A DNA stretch of 64,000 nucleotides from Thermoactinomyces sp. DSM 45891 (GCF_900119485.1 NZ_FPJZ01000003.1:1-64000), one strand, 5' to 3'. Positions 7,937-18,693 are shown, numbered from the stretch's first letter. Notes: a model not told the origin generated them from the letters alone. Program-made: numbers and translations.

Positions 7937-8515
7937 TCAACTATTATGACTCAGTTTTTTCTGACTGTCAAACGGGTATTTTGGGAATGAAGAAGGGATC
8001 ACATTTATTCCAACATCCATAGTATGCGTAGTATTCATAAAGTCAATCCGGATTTTAGCCCGCTGCTTTCTCTTATCTACCTTTTTAATTATGCCCTCTT
8101 TTCCTACTAATGGTCCTGTTTTGACAGTCACTTTTGATCCATCTACATATATCGAAGAAAAATCAATACAGTTTCCGTTTTTCGTAAGCTGAAGAACCAT
8201 ATGCATTTCATCCTCTGGAATCGAAGAGAAGTAGGAATCTTGCTCGTGAGTATAATAATGATACGAAGTCAACAATCGATGAACTCTGGGAACTCTTTTT
8301 AATTGATAAAAAAGTTCTGCAGTCATATTCGTGCGAATTAGCACATAGCCAGGAAACATTTTTCTGTATATGTGACTGATTCGCCCCTTCCTTTTCTCTG
8401 GAAGCTTTCTCACGGGAGCCATGGAGGTCAATTGGTTTTGATCAAAATGGCGATATAGGAAATTTTGGATATACTCTTCATAGCCTATTTCCACAAAAAG
8501 CGCATACCATTTCAT
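7937..8515 (-). CDS. loaP: LoaP-like NusG paralogue, processive antiterminator
   Basis: 192 residues. It has an N-terminal NGN domain (MKWYALFVEIGYEEYIQNFL, then KMFPGYVLIRTNM) and a C-terminal KOW domain (VKTGPLVGKEGIIKKVDKRKQRAKI). Housekeeping NusG lacks the LPEKRKGRISHIYRKMFPGY-type segment, which together with linkage to a large biosynthetic operon marks the LoaP subfamily. LoaP binds a leader-RNA hairpin and RNA polymerase so that long antibiotic operons are read without premature stops. It is the last gene of the NRPS operon, 67 bases after the 3360-residue NRPS, with GAGGAGA before its ATG. Its C-terminal tail (about SQKKLSHNS) is encoded by DNA that also forms the pyrFE promoter. Subfamily assignment is by motif and context only. 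Confidence 0.85.
   Translation of the reverse strand: MKWYALFVEIGYEEYIQNFLYRHFDQNQLTSMAPVRKLPEKRKGRISHIYRKMFPGYVLIRTNMTAELFYQLKRVPRVHRLLTSYHYYTHEQDSYFSSIPEDEMHMVLQLTKNGNCIDFSSIYVDGSKVTVKTGPLVGKEGIIKKVDKRKQRAKIRIDFMNTTHTMDVGINVIPSSFPKYPFDSQKKLSHNS
7943..7971 (-). promoter_or_regulatory. Sigma-A promoter for pyrFE, inside the loaP 3' end
   Basis: TTGACA (7966-7971), a 17-base spacer, then CATAAT (7943-7948). The whole promoter lies within the last codons of the loaP-like gene, whose stop is at 7937-7939. The promoter before pyrR has the same hexamers and spacing. Confidence 0.85.
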
Positions 8516-8582
8516 AGTATTCTCCTCGAAAAAAGATTGTTTAACTGATCAAATATATAAAACAAGCCAAAAAAATCCATTC

Positions 8583-11500
8583 TTACTGTGTGATCAATAC
8601 ACGAAGCTCATTTAAAACTTCACTCAACAATATGGCATTTTTCTCTACATTGGGGTAACCAAGCATTTCAAAGTGAGTACCATATCCTTGATATAAGCGA
8701 TAATGTTCCGTCACCTCTGACCAAGATGTAACATCATGTGTCGTATCAGTAAGATCTACTTCTGCTACGATTTGATGAATTTCTCCATGAATATTTCCAT
8801 CATTAACGAGCGATAGAAAGTAGGATACGTAAGCTCTATACTTTTGATTAAGCATAGACAGATCCGTTGTTTTTCCCGTTACTATTCTTCTGTCCTCAAA
8901 ATCCTCTTCTTCAAGTCTCCTTCCCTCCCATTGAGATTCTTTTCTTATTGAATCAAAAAGAATCATTTGAGAGACTTCTCTACCTCTATTTTCTAACATT
9001 TTCGCTACTTCAAAAGCCAAATTCCCTCCCGCAGAGTAACCCATTAAGGTAATCGGTCCTGATGGCTGAATCTCAATAATACTTTCTACATAGCGATCAA
9101 TCCGATCATCTGACTCAATAAAATCTGCTACATACAGACTCATTTCTCCATCCATTTGTTCTGCTAAAGGCTTATAAACAATTCCATAACCAAATATCGG
9201 TGGGAAGCTAAATACCTTTTTTTGACCCTTCGCATTTAACAAGCTCATGACCGATGGTTGCGCAACGAGACTGAGCCTTTCACTTAATTGATGACTGATG
9301 CTACGGATCGTCTGATTCTCATAAAAGAAACTGAGCGGGATACTTAAGTGCGTTGGTTGGCAAAGCTCGCTTACTCTGTACCCTACTTCCAAAATTTTGA
9401 GTGAGTTCCCTCCCATTTCAAAGAAACGGTCATCAATCCCCACTTGTTCAACACCAAGAACCTCTGACCAAATCGTAACTAATCTCCGCTCAAGCTCATT
9501 TCTAGGGGCCATATACTCCATTGCTGCCTTTTGCAGTCCTTCAGGTGCAGGTAGCGTTTTTCGGTCCACTTTCCCATTCGGTGTGAGCGGCATATTTTCT
9601 AATTGTACAAGGTAGGATGGAACCATATAGTGAGGCAACACTTGAGATAACTCCGCTCTTAAATCAGACACTGAACACTCTTGTTCAGCAACAAAGTACG
9701 CACAAAGTTCTAATTGACCTTGGAGATTAGGTCGAGTAATCACCACTGCTTCTCTCACTATGGAAATCTGTAGTAATTGAGATTCGATCTCTCCTAACTC
9801 AATTCGGAAACCACGTACTTTTACTTGATGGTCTGTCCGTCCGATATACTCCATATTTCCATCTGGTAGATAACGAGCCAAATCCCCCGTTTTATACATT
9901 TTCTCACCACTAGAGAATGGATTTGCTACAAACTTTTCATCGGTTAACTCCTGTTTACCGTGATACCCTCTAGCAATCCCGACCCCTCCAATGCATACTT
10001 CTCCTGTCACTCCTACAGGCTGAGGTTGATAATGTTCATTCACAATATATAGTTTGGCATTATGAATCGGAACGCCAATGGGGATCACGGTTTGTTCATC
10101 ATCGGGATAGCAATCATAGACGGTAACATTAACCGTTGCTTCCGTTGGACCATACATATTGATTAGCTTCGTCTGCTCAAACTGGAACGTTTGATAGAAC
10201 GTTTTCACCTGTTCAGCACTTAATACCTCGCCACATGTAAAGATTCTCTTCACCGAGGATAGATCTAATTTACGTGACTGGCGATCCATATGATGCAGGA
10301 TCATAGATAACATGGATGGGACGAAGTACATGGAGGTAACTCGATACTTTTCAATCGCTTGTACGACCATTTCAGGATCTTTTTCCATCTTCGTAGGCAG
10401 TAAACAAAGACTAGATCCTCCCATAAACCACGAAAATATCTCCCAAACGGATAGGTCAAACGAAAACAAGGTTTTTTGTAACACAACATCCGATTCGGTT
10501 AGTGGATACTCTGTTTGCATCCAATGTAGACGGGAGACAACCGATTGATGTTCAATCATTACACCTTTCGGCATTCCTGTGGAACCTGAAGTATAAATTA
10601 CATAAGCTAATTGCTTCGGATCTACATGTATGTCTAAATTCTCTGAGTCATATCCATCCTGGTAACTATCCTCTTCATCTATACAAAGAACATGAGGCAT
10701 ATCAACAAGATCTACAAGCTTTCTTTGAGTAAGTAAGATATCCGAACCACTATCCTGTAGCATGTATTGAATACGATCCTCAGGATAATCAGGATCAATT
10801 GGAACATAAGCTCCACCTGATTTTAAAATGGCTAAGATTCCGATCATCATTTCCGGTGATCGCCCAACCATCATGGCAACGAGACTTTCAGACCGAACAC
10901 CCAGACTTTGCAATTTTTTAGCTAACTTATTTGCTCGCACGTTCACTTCTCGATATGTCAAAATCTGTTCTTTATAGATAAGTGCCATATGATCCGGTGT
11001 CCGCACCACTTGTTCTTCAAATAATTGATGAACAGTCTTATTTTCTGGGTAATCTTGATTCGTATCATTAAACTCGATTAATAACTGATGAGCTTCTGAC
11101 TTTGTAATGATACTTAACTCAGCTATAGGTTGGTCAGGTGTTTCCACGATCTGGTGTAACAGATGTTTCAAGTGTTCAGACATTCGAAGGATCGTCTCTG
11201 TCTTAAACAAAGCTGTACTATACTCCCAATGGAATTTGAGTTCTTCTCCTTGTTCCATTACTTCTAACATGAGATCTAACTTGGCGATTTGGGATTCCAA
11301 GGCATACGGATGAATCTGTAGATTAGGTAATTCTAATTCTGTCCAATCCATATTTTGAACTAGAAACATAGTATCAAACAGAGGATGACGACTTAAATCC
11401 CTTGTCATATCTAAGCCTTCTACTAGTTTTTCAAACGGATAATCTTGATTATCAAAGGCACCCAAAGAGCTTTCTCTCACTTCATTTAAAAACGTTCGAA

Positions 11501-14500
11501 ACGACTTATGACCTTCTGGGTAGTTTCGCATAGCAAGGGTATTTACAAACATACCGACAACCGATTGTACATCCGGATGTGATCTACCTGCGATCGGGGA
11601 GCCCACAACGATATCCGATTCACCCGTGTATTTATGCAAAAGGACATTATATGCTGCCAGCAACAGCATATATAAAGAAGTTCCTGTTTCTTTGCTGAGT
11701 TGATTTAGTCTACAGCTCAGTTCTGGATCCAATATAAAACTATGATGGTCTCCAGCAAAGGATGGTACTGCAGGACGGGTGGTATCCGTTGGAAGTTGCA
11801 ACGCCTCCGGCATAGTCTGGAAGATTTCTTTCCAGTACGTTTCTTGAGCTTGAAACGCCTCACTCCGTTGGAACGTGTTTTGCCAGACCGCATAATCTTT
11901 ATACTGAATTCCTACCTCGTCCAATGTCTGAGAAGAATACGAACTTATTAACTCTCTTATCAGAATATCAACAGAAGTCCCATCTGAAATAATATGGTGC
12001 ATATCCATCATCAAAACATGTTTGTTTTCCGAAACCTTGATTAGACCTACTCTTAATAGCGGTGCTTTACTCAGGTCGAATGGACGTATAAATTGATCAA
12101 TGGTCGTCTGAATTTCCGATTCACTTTCAACCTGGTATCTTTCGACTTCGAATGAAATCGTATCATCAATCAGTTGAACGATTTCCCCTTTGTGTAAACC
12201 AAACGAAGTCCGTAGTGTTTCATGTCGATTGACCACGGTCTTCCACGATTCCACCATTTTCTCAGTATTGAATACTCCCTCTAGCAAGTAAGCCCACGGC
12301 ATATTATAATTTAATGCCTCTTTTTCCAGTTCTCGTAACAAATACATTCTCTTTTGAGCAGACGAGACTGGGTAATAATCCATCTTCTGTACACTCGAAA
12401 TAGATGTATATGTGCCTTTTTCCATCTCCTCTAGCACCTTTGCTAATGCATCAATCGTAGGAGCTTGGAAAATATGGTGTATGGGAATATTTACGTTTAA
12501 CTTTTTATAGATGAGGGCTACCAACTGAGTAGCCTTTAGGGAATGACCTCCTAATTCAAAGAAATCGTCCTCCACACCCACTCGATCTACTTTTAATACC
12601 TCTTGCCAAATACTTGCGAGCATCTCCTCCATTATATTTCGGGGTGCCACGTAATCATATCCAGACTTCATCTCCCCTGTCGGAGCAGGTAAATCCTTGC
12701 GGTTCACTTTCCCATTTGGTGTTAGGGGGAGATGATCCATTTGCACAAAATAACTAGGGATCATATAACTAGGTAATGATTTTGCTAATTCAAACCTTAG
12801 TTGTGCTGTTGTTAACTCTTCTTTTGCTACGATATAGGCACAGAGCTCTTTATGATGACTATTTTCCATCTCCACGGCTATCACAATCGCATCTTTCACA
12901 ATCGGAATTTGAATTAATTGTGCCTGTACTTCCCCTAATTCAATCCGATATCCACGAATTTTGACTTGATGATCCATTCTCTCCAGATATTCAATATTCC
13001 CATCAGGTAAAAGCCGGACCAAATCTCCTGTTCGATACATTTTTCCTTCTGAGAATGGATTTTCGATAAAACTCGCTGCTGTTAGTTCCGGGCGATTCAG
13101 ATAGCCACTTGCAACACCATCTCCTGCAATACATAACTCACCTGGAACCCCTATTGGTTGGACACCATTATTCTGGTCCAAAACGTATGCCTGAGTATTA
13201 TTTAATGGCTTTCCAATCGGAACCGTTCCAGTTTCAAGCACAGATTGATTGATAACATAGTAGGTGGCAAAAACAGTCGTCTCAGTAGGTCCATACACAT
13301 GGATCAATCGACCATCACCTAAGACCTCGAGTGCCTTTTGCACATGTTTTACAGAAACCTTTTCACCACCAAAAAGAATCTTTCTAACACCTAAGAGGCA
13401 TACAGAGTTCAGATCTACAAGCGTGTTAAATAAAGCAGTCGTCATAAAGGAAACCGTAATCTTCTCATCTTGAATAAAGGAAGCTAGTGCATCTGGATTG
13501 GTAGCTACATCCTTCGAAGCCAATACTAAGCCAGCACCATGTAACAACGCGCCGTAGATATCAAATGTAGACCCATCAAAAGCATAGTTGGACAATTGTA
13601 AAATGCGATCACTTTCATGGATGTCAAGATAACCATTATTTAAAATGGTTTTCACTATATTTCGATGCGTGGTTAGAATGCCCTTGGGTTTTCCTGTTGA
13701 TCCCGATGTGTAAACGATATAGGCTACATCTTCAGCTAGACTGATTGGTTCAAGATTTGAACTCTCTTCATCTATCTGATCCATTTCCGCTAATACCAGA
13801 ACTTCCCCTACATACCCATCAGGGATCATAGAAACGTCTTGAACCATGAGAATGGAGGCTTTGCTGTCTTCTAAAATATACTGCTTTCGATCTTCTGGAT
13901 AGCTAGGATCAATCGGAACATAGCTTCCTCCAGATTTCAGAATCGAAAGAATTCCGATGATCATGTCAGAAGAACGATCCGTGATGAAACCCACTCGACT
14001 CTCTCCTCTTACACCTTGCTTCCGTAAGATTCGTGCCCATCGGTTAGCTGTCTCATTTAGTTCAAGATAGCTTGTTTTTTGATTGTCAAACTCGAGTGCA
14101 GTATGATTTGGTGTTTTCTCTACCTGTTCTTCAAAAAGCTGCTGAATCGTTTTCTCAGATGGGTAATCGCTTTTCGTATCATTCCATTCAACCAGAATCC
14201 TTTGTTTCTCAGCCTCTAACAAACATTCCACATCGACAATTTTTTGTTCTACATTCTCGACGAATTGCTGTAGCACTTTTATCCAGTGCGCCGCCATACG
14301 TTCGATCGTTTCGCGTTTAAAGAGAGAAGTACTATACTCCCAATCACAAACAATCTTATTCTCACTCTCTGCAATCTCCAGAGTTAGATCAAACTTGGCA
14401 ATGTCAAATGGGACATCCAATGGTGTACAGTGAAGGGAAGGGACATCCAATTTCTTATCCCCCGTATTTTGTAAGACCATGAGGGTATCAAACAATGGAT

Positions 14501-17500
14501 GACGGCTTAGTTCCCTTTGTACTCCTAATCGTTCTACTAATTGTTCAAACGGATAATCTTGATTTTCATATGCTTTGAGGGCATTATGCTTCACTTCCTC
14601 CAAAAAGTGACGGAGTGTTTTTTGTCTCTCCGGATAGTTCCTCATCGCCAACATATTAACAAACATTCCAATCATCGACTCAACTTCTGCGTGCGGCCTA
14701 CCTGCAGTCGGCGTTCCTACGACGATGTCTTCTTGCCCAGTATACTTGTGAAGTAAAACTTGATACGAAGCGAGCAACACCATGTATAATGTCGTTCCTG
14801 TTTCTCTGGCAAGGCGGTATAATTTTTCAGTAAGTCCCGAATCTAATGTGAAATGGAAGCGATCGCCAACAAAGCTTTGTACGGCGGACCGTAAATAATC
14901 AGTCGGCAATGATAATACAGGTGGGGTATTTTGGAATTGATTCAACCAAAACTCCTGTCTAACTTTATATTCCTCACTACCAAAAGATGCATTTTGCCAA
15001 ACAGCAAAATCTTTATATTGAATGCGTTGTTCTGGTAAAGTACCCTCCGTATAAAAGATCATCCACTCTCTTAACAAAATTTCAAGTGAAACGCCATCTG
15101 CAATAATATGATGCATATCGCATAACATGATATAACGATTGCTTCCCAAGTTCATGAGACCCACTCGTATAAGCGGGGCTTGTCCAAGATCAAAAGGACG
15201 TATAAAAGAGCGCATACACGAATCCATCTCGACTCCGTACCATTCCGATTCTTCTACTTCGAAGTGGACTTCATCGTGAATGCGTTGTACAATCTCTCCT
15301 TTTTCCATCGCAAAAGAAGTCCGGAGCATTTCATGACGCTTTATCACAGCTTGCCATGCCTTTTTAAATCGATCTTTTTGTAATAGACCTTCGATCTGAA
15401 TAGCCCATGGCATATTGTAGCTAGTATTCGTATTTTGCAAATGTTGTACGAGGTAAATCCTTTTTTGTGCTGAAGATACCGGATAATGATCCCTTTTTTC
15501 TACAGGTGAAATAGCTGTAAATGCCTTCTCCTCAAGCTGCTCCAACTCACATGCCATTGCAGCAATCGTTGGATAAGTAAATACATAGCGTAGTGGGATC
15601 ATTTGATTTAAAATCTGATGAATCTTAGCTGCAAGCATGGTAGCTTTCAAAGAATGTCCGCCCAGCTCAAAAAAATCATCATATACACCAATCTTCTTAA
15701 TACCTAATACATCTTGCCAAATTTGAACAAGCGTACCTTCCAGTTCAGTTCGTGGGGCGATAAACTCTACTCCTGTCCCATTGAAAACATCATGATGAGG
15801 TAATGACTTTTTATCCACTTTCCCATTTGCTGTGAGTGGGATACTCTTGATCCTGATAAAATAGTTCGGAATCATATAGTTCGGTAACGTTTTCGCTAAT
15901 GATGCTTTTAGTTCAGATGTAACGAACTCCTGCTCCGTTACCAGATAAGCGCAAAGTGCCTTATGACCATCATCCATGGTACTGGAAATCACGACAGCCT
16001 CTTTTATAAAGGAAATCTGTAATAACTGCGATTCAATCTCACCAAGTTCGATGCGGTATCCGCGGATCTTTACTTGATTGTCCATCCTCCCCAAGTATTC
16101 GATGGTTCCATCCGGTAACCAACGAGCTAAATCTCCTGTTTTATAGATTCGTTCACCTGGAGAAAATGGATTGTCAATAAACTTCTCGGACGTCAGCTCT
16201 GGCAAATTTTGATAACCTACAGAGACACCCTCTCCTCCAATACATAACTGACCCGCTACACCAATTGGAAGAAGACCATTATCTTCATTCAAAATAAACG
16301 CTTCTGTATTGGCAATCGGTCGACCTATGTTTGGAAGCGTTTGCATATTTGGAATCTGGGTATGTGTGAGCATAGATGAAATACAACCAATCGTTGTTTC
16401 CGTAGGACCATACTCATCCATAATACGAACAGACGGATGTTGTTTAAAATAGGAAGTGACATCCGAATACTTAATTTCCTCTCCACCCAATATAATTTGC
16501 CGAATGCTTTCACACGGATTGGTTTTAGTAAACGAAACACTTCCAACCATCATACTGAACAAAGATGGAGTTAACTTGATCCATGTAATTTTGGACTGTC
16601 GGATATATTCCAAAAGAACTTCTGGCTCGGTATAATCTTCTCTTGGAACAAGATGTAATTCACTACCAGTAAGTAATGTTAGAAAAATAGGAGTATAGCC
16701 TAAATCAAAAGCATATGAAGACAGAAGCATGCTTTTATCAGCAGATGAAACAGATGTTTGAGTCGCAACAGATGCTATATAATTCATCACATTACGATGA
16801 GTCACTTGTACTCCCTTTGGTAAACCTGTCGTACCTGAAGTATAAATCACATAGGCAAGATCACTTGATTCTCCTATTTTTAATGCGCATGCATGATCAT
16901 TAGAAGGTTGTTCCAACCAAAGCTTATGTAAATCGATCTTTTCAACCGTATCAGGTACCCGATTATAAAAATCTGCGATGGTTAAGATTTGTTTAACAGC
17001 GCTATTCTGAATCATGTACTCTATGCGATCCATAGGAGTATCCGGATCAATAGGTAAAAATGCCGCTCCAGATTTTAAAATCCCAACCAAGCCAATCATC
17101 ATTTCGATCGAAGGAGGTACCAATAAACCAACAATCTGATTCGTCCCAACTCCTCTTTCAGCTAGGAGATAAGCGACCTTCTCTGCTTGTTGATTCAACT
17201 CATGAAAAGTCAAGTCCTGATCTTTACAAACCACTGCGATCTGTTCAGGCGTTTGTCCTGCTTGCTCTTCAAACAATTGTGGAATCGTTTTATCCTTTGG
17301 AAATATGCTTTGTGTCGCATTAAAATCGACCAAAAGTTGTTTTTGGTCGGCTTCGGTTAAAAAGTCAAGTTGCGATATGAGTTGGTCAGGCTTTTGTAAA
17401 ACAGCATGAATAAGTGTTTGCAGATGCTTCTGTACTTGCGTCATCATAAGGGGGTCATACTTCTTTTCATTAAATCGAAAGTGTATACGCAATTGCGAAC

Positions 17501-18665
17501 CAGGTAACACGATCAGATTTAGATGATAGTTGGTTTCTTCAAATGCAACGATATCTTTGATCGTAAAATCATCTGCCGATATACCCTCTTCCTCCATTGG
17601 ATAATTTTCAAAAACCCACAAATGCTGAATTAACTCTTGCTTTAATTCACTTTGCATTTGAATATTTGCAAGTGAACAGTATTCATAGCCTTGAGACTGA
17701 ATTGCATGCTTTTGTAATGACTGGAGAAAGTCGAAAACGTTTTGCTCTTTCTCCCATTGAACCCGTAGGGGAATCGTATTAATAAATAAACCAACTATCT
17801 TTTCGACCCCAGGGATTTCAGACGGCCTTCCAGAAACAACATTGCCAAAAATCACATCTTGTGTTTGATTGTATGTACCTAGTAAAAGTCCCCATATTCC
17901 TTGTAATGCTGTATTTAACGTCACTTGTTTGGATTTAGCTAACCTATCTAGTTGCTTGGTGGTCGCTTCGTCTAAAACCAAAGTGATTTCTTTAAATGAA
18001 GGCTGACTCTCTTCCTCCCAACTAGATAGACGAGGTAAATCAATTTGCTCATTATATCCTGTTAAGGAATCTTTCCAAAACGTCAGAGATTCTTCTTGAT
18101 CTTGTCGTTCCAACCACTCAATGTATAGCTGATACGGAACGGTTGAAGGTAGATTTGCGACCCGATTCTTCCTTTTTGCATCATAGATTTCGAGCCATTC
18201 TTGTAGCAGGATAGGCGTACACCATCCATCGATTAAAAGGTGGTGACAACTCCAAATCACTCTATATCGATCCTGCGCTATTTGAAAAATCGCTAGACGT
18301 GTCAAGCATTCCTCTGAGAGCTTAAAACCTTTCTTCCGATCTCTATATACCCATTGACTAAGAAATTCATTCTGCTCCTTTTCGCTCAACCCTGTTAGGT
18401 CTTTGATTTCTACGAGTGCTTGTAATCCTTGTAAAACAACCTGAATGGGCTCCTCTGTGCCTTCTTGAATAAATATCGTTCGTAAAATATCATGGCGATC
18501 CACTAATTGTTGAAAACTATCCGCGAAGCATTGGGCATCGAACTCACCCGTGATGGTAAAGACGGTTTGATCAAAATAGGCAGTTGACTCTGGATCTAGC
18601 AAGGCATGAAAATACATGCCTTGCTGCATTGGGGACAACGGATACATACTCTGAATATCTACCAT
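8583..18665 (-). CDS. Three-module NRPS (C-A-T)x3-TE; predicted Asn, Ile, unassigned
   Basis: 3360 residues. Approximate order: C1 1-440 (CHHLLIDGW), A1 455-960, T1 (FFELGGHSLKAT), C2 1055-1480 (MHHIIADG), A2 1500-2000, T2 (FFELGGHSLKAT), C3 2095-2520 (MHHIISDG), A3 2540-3040, T3 (FFEMGGNSLKIL), TE 3130-3360 (GYSAGG). Signature residues read by eye are A1 DLTKIGEIGK (Asn-type), A2 DGFFLGVVFK (Ile-type) and A3 DLWYFCMVNK, which I cannot assign; its surroundings resemble Ser/Thr-type domains. The N-terminus IQSMYPLSPMQQGMYFH is an acceptor docking region that fits the donor helix of the upstream NRPS. GGAGGAG precedes the ATG, 28 bases after that gene. The TE should hydrolyse or cyclise the finished peptide. 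Confidence 0.93.
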   Translation of the reverse strand: MVDIQSMYPLSPMQQGMYFHALLDPESTAYFDQTVFTITGEFDAQCFADSFQQLVDRHDILRTIFIQEGTEEPIQVVLQGLQALVEIKDLTGLSEKEQNEFLSQWVYRDRKKGFKLSEECLTRLAIFQIAQDRYRVIWSCHHLLIDGWCTPILLQEWLEIYDAKRKNRVANLPSTVPYQLYIEWLERQDQEESLTFWKDSLTGYNEQIDLPRLSSWEEESQPSFKEITLVLDEATTKQLDRLAKSKQVTLNTALQGIWGLLLGTYNQTQDVIFGNVVSGRPSEIPGVEKIVGLFINTIPLRVQWEKEQNVFDFLQSLQKHAIQSQGYEYCSLANIQMQSELKQELIQHLWVFENYPMEEEGISADDFTIKDIVAFEETNYHLNLIVLPGSQLRIHFRFNEKKYDPLMMTQVQKHLQTLIHAVLQKPDQLISQLDFLTEADQKQLLVDFNATQSIFPKDKTIPQLFEEQAGQTPEQIAVVCKDQDLTFHELNQQAEKVAYLLAERGVGTNQIVGLLVPPSIEMMIGLVGILKSGAAFLPIDPDTPMDRIEYMIQNSAVKQILTIADFYNRVPDTVEKIDLHKLWLEQPSNDHACALKIGESSDLAYVIYTSGTTGLPKGVQVTHRNVMNYIASVATQTSVSSADKSMLLSSYAFDLGYTPIFLTLLTGSELHLVPREDYTEPEVLLEYIRQSKITWIKLTPSLFSMMVGSVSFTKTNPCESIRQIILGGEEIKYSDVTSYFKQHPSVRIMDEYGPTETTIGCISSMLTHTQIPNMQTLPNIGRPIANTEAFILNEDNGLLPIGVAGQLCIGGEGVSVGYQNLPELTSEKFIDNPFSPGERIYKTGDLARWLPDGTIEYLGRMDNQVKIRGYRIELGEIESQLLQISFIKEAVVISSTMDDGHKALCAYLVTEQEFVTSELKASLAKTLPNYMIPNYFIRIKSIPLTANGKVDKKSLPHHDVFNGTGVEFIAPRTELEGTLVQIWQDVLGIKKIGVYDDFFELGGHSLKATMLAAKIHQILNQMIPLRYVFTYPTIAAMACELEQLEEKAFTAISPVEKRDHYPVSSAQKRIYLVQHLQNTNTSYNMPWAIQIEGLLQKDRFKKAWQAVIKRHEMLRTSFAMEKGEIVQRIHDEVHFEVEESEWYGVEMDSCMRSFIRPFDLGQAPLIRVGLMNLGSNRYIMLCDMHHIIADGVSLEILLREWMIFYTEGTLPEQRIQYKDFAVWQNASFGSEEYKVRQEFWLNQFQNTPPVLSLPTDYLRSAVQSFVGDRFHFTLDSGLTEKLYRLARETGTTLYMVLLASYQVLLHKYTGQEDIVVGTPTAGRPHAEVESMIGMFVNMLAMRNYPERQKTLRHFLEEVKHNALKAYENQDYPFEQLVERLGVQRELSRHPLFDTLMVLQNTGDKKLDVPSLHCTPLDVPFDIAKFDLTLEIAESENKIVCDWEYSTSLFKRETIERMAAHWIKVLQQFVENVEQKIVDVECLLEAEKQRILVEWNDTKSDYPSEKTIQQLFEEQVEKTPNHTALEFDNQKTSYLELNETANRWARILRKQGVRGESRVGFITDRSSDMIIGILSILKSGGSYVPIDPSYPEDRKQYILEDSKASILMVQDVSMIPDGYVGEVLVLAEMDQIDEESSNLEPISLAEDVAYIVYTSGSTGKPKGILTTHRNIVKTILNNGYLDIHESDRILQLSNYAFDGSTFDIYGALLHGAGLVLASKDVATNPDALASFIQDEKITVSFMTTALFNTLVDLNSVCLLGVRKILFGGEKVSVKHVQKALEVLGDGRLIHVYGPTETTVFATYYVINQSVLETGTVPIGKPLNNTQAYVLDQNNGVQPIGVPGELCIAGDGVASGYLNRPELTAASFIENPFSEGKMYRTGDLVRLLPDGNIEYLERMDHQVKIRGYRIELGEVQAQLIQIPIVKDAIVIAVEMENSHHKELCAYIVAKEELTTAQLRFELAKSLPSYMIPSYFVQMDHLPLTPNGKVNRKDLPAPTGEMKSGYDYVAPRNIMEEMLASIWQEVLKVDRVGVEDDFFELGGHSLKATQLVALIYKKLNVNIPIHHIFQAPTIDALAKVLEEMEKGTYTSISSVQKMDYYPVSSAQKRMYLLRELEKEALNYNMPWAYLLEGVFNTEKMVESWKTVVNRHETLRTSFGLHKGEIVQLIDDTISFEVERYQVESESEIQTTIDQFIRPFDLSKAPLLRVGLIKVSENKHVLMMDMHHIISDGTSVDILIRELISSYSSQTLDEVGIQYKDYAVWQNTFQRSEAFQAQETYWKEIFQTMPEALQLPTDTTRPAVPSFAGDHHSFILDPELSCRLNQLSKETGTSLYMLLLAAYNVLLHKYTGESDIVVGSPIAGRSHPDVQSVVGMFVNTLAMRNYPEGHKSFRTFLNEVRESSLGAFDNQDYPFEKLVEGLDMTRDLSRHPLFDTMFLVQNMDWTELELPNLQIHPYALESQIAKLDLMLEVMEQGEELKFHWEYSTALFKTETILRMSEHLKHLLHQIVETPDQPIAELSIITKSEAHQLLIEFNDTNQDYPENKTVHQLFEEQVVRTPDHMALIYKEQILTYREVNVRANKLAKKLQSLGVRSESLVAMMVGRSPEMMIGILAILKSGGAYVPIDPDYPEDRIQYMLQDSGSDILLTQRKLVDLVDMPHVLCIDEEDSYQDGYDSENLDIHVDPKQLAYVIYTSGSTGMPKGVMIEHQSVVSRLHWMQTEYPLTESDVVLQKTLFSFDLSVWEIFSWFMGGSSLCLLPTKMEKDPEMVVQAIEKYRVTSMYFVPSMLSMILHHMDRQSRKLDLSSVKRIFTCGEVLSAEQVKTFYQTFQFEQTKLINMYGPTEATVNVTVYDCYPDDEQTVIPIGVPIHNAKLYIVNEHYQPQPVGVTGEVCIGGVGIARGYHGKQELTDEKFVANPFSSGEKMYKTGDLARYLPDGNMEYIGRTDHQVKVRGFRIELGEIESQLLQISIVREAVVITRPNLQGQLELCAYFVAEQECSVSDLRAELSQVLPHYMVPSYLVQLENMPLTPNGKVDRKTLPAPEGLQKAAMEYMAPRNELERRLVTIWSEVLGVEQVGIDDRFFEMGGNSLKILEVGYRVSELCQPTHLSIPLSFFYENQTIRSISHQLSERLSLVAQPSVMSLLNAKGQKKVFSFPPIFGYGIVYKPLAEQMDGEMSLYVADFIESDDRIDRYVESIIEIQPSGPITLMGYSAGGNLAFEVAKMLENRGREVSQMILFDSIRKESQWEGRRLEEEDFEDRRIVTGKTTDLSMLNQKYRAYVSYFLSLVNDGNIHGEIHQIVAEVDLTDTTHDVTSWSEVTEHYRLYQGYGTHFEMLGYPNVEKNAILLSEVLNELRVLITQ

Positions 18666-18693
18666 ATATATATCTCCTCCACTTGACTCACAA

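Noticed and set aside
7937..8515. Housekeeping NusG
   Set aside because: The sequence has the LoaP-type linker and ends an NRPS operon; the usual secE-nusG-rplK neighbourhood is absent.
8867..18000. Many short frames on the plus strand across the NRPS genes
   Set aside because: They lie antisense inside clear NRPS domains, lack ribosome sites and show no family motifs.
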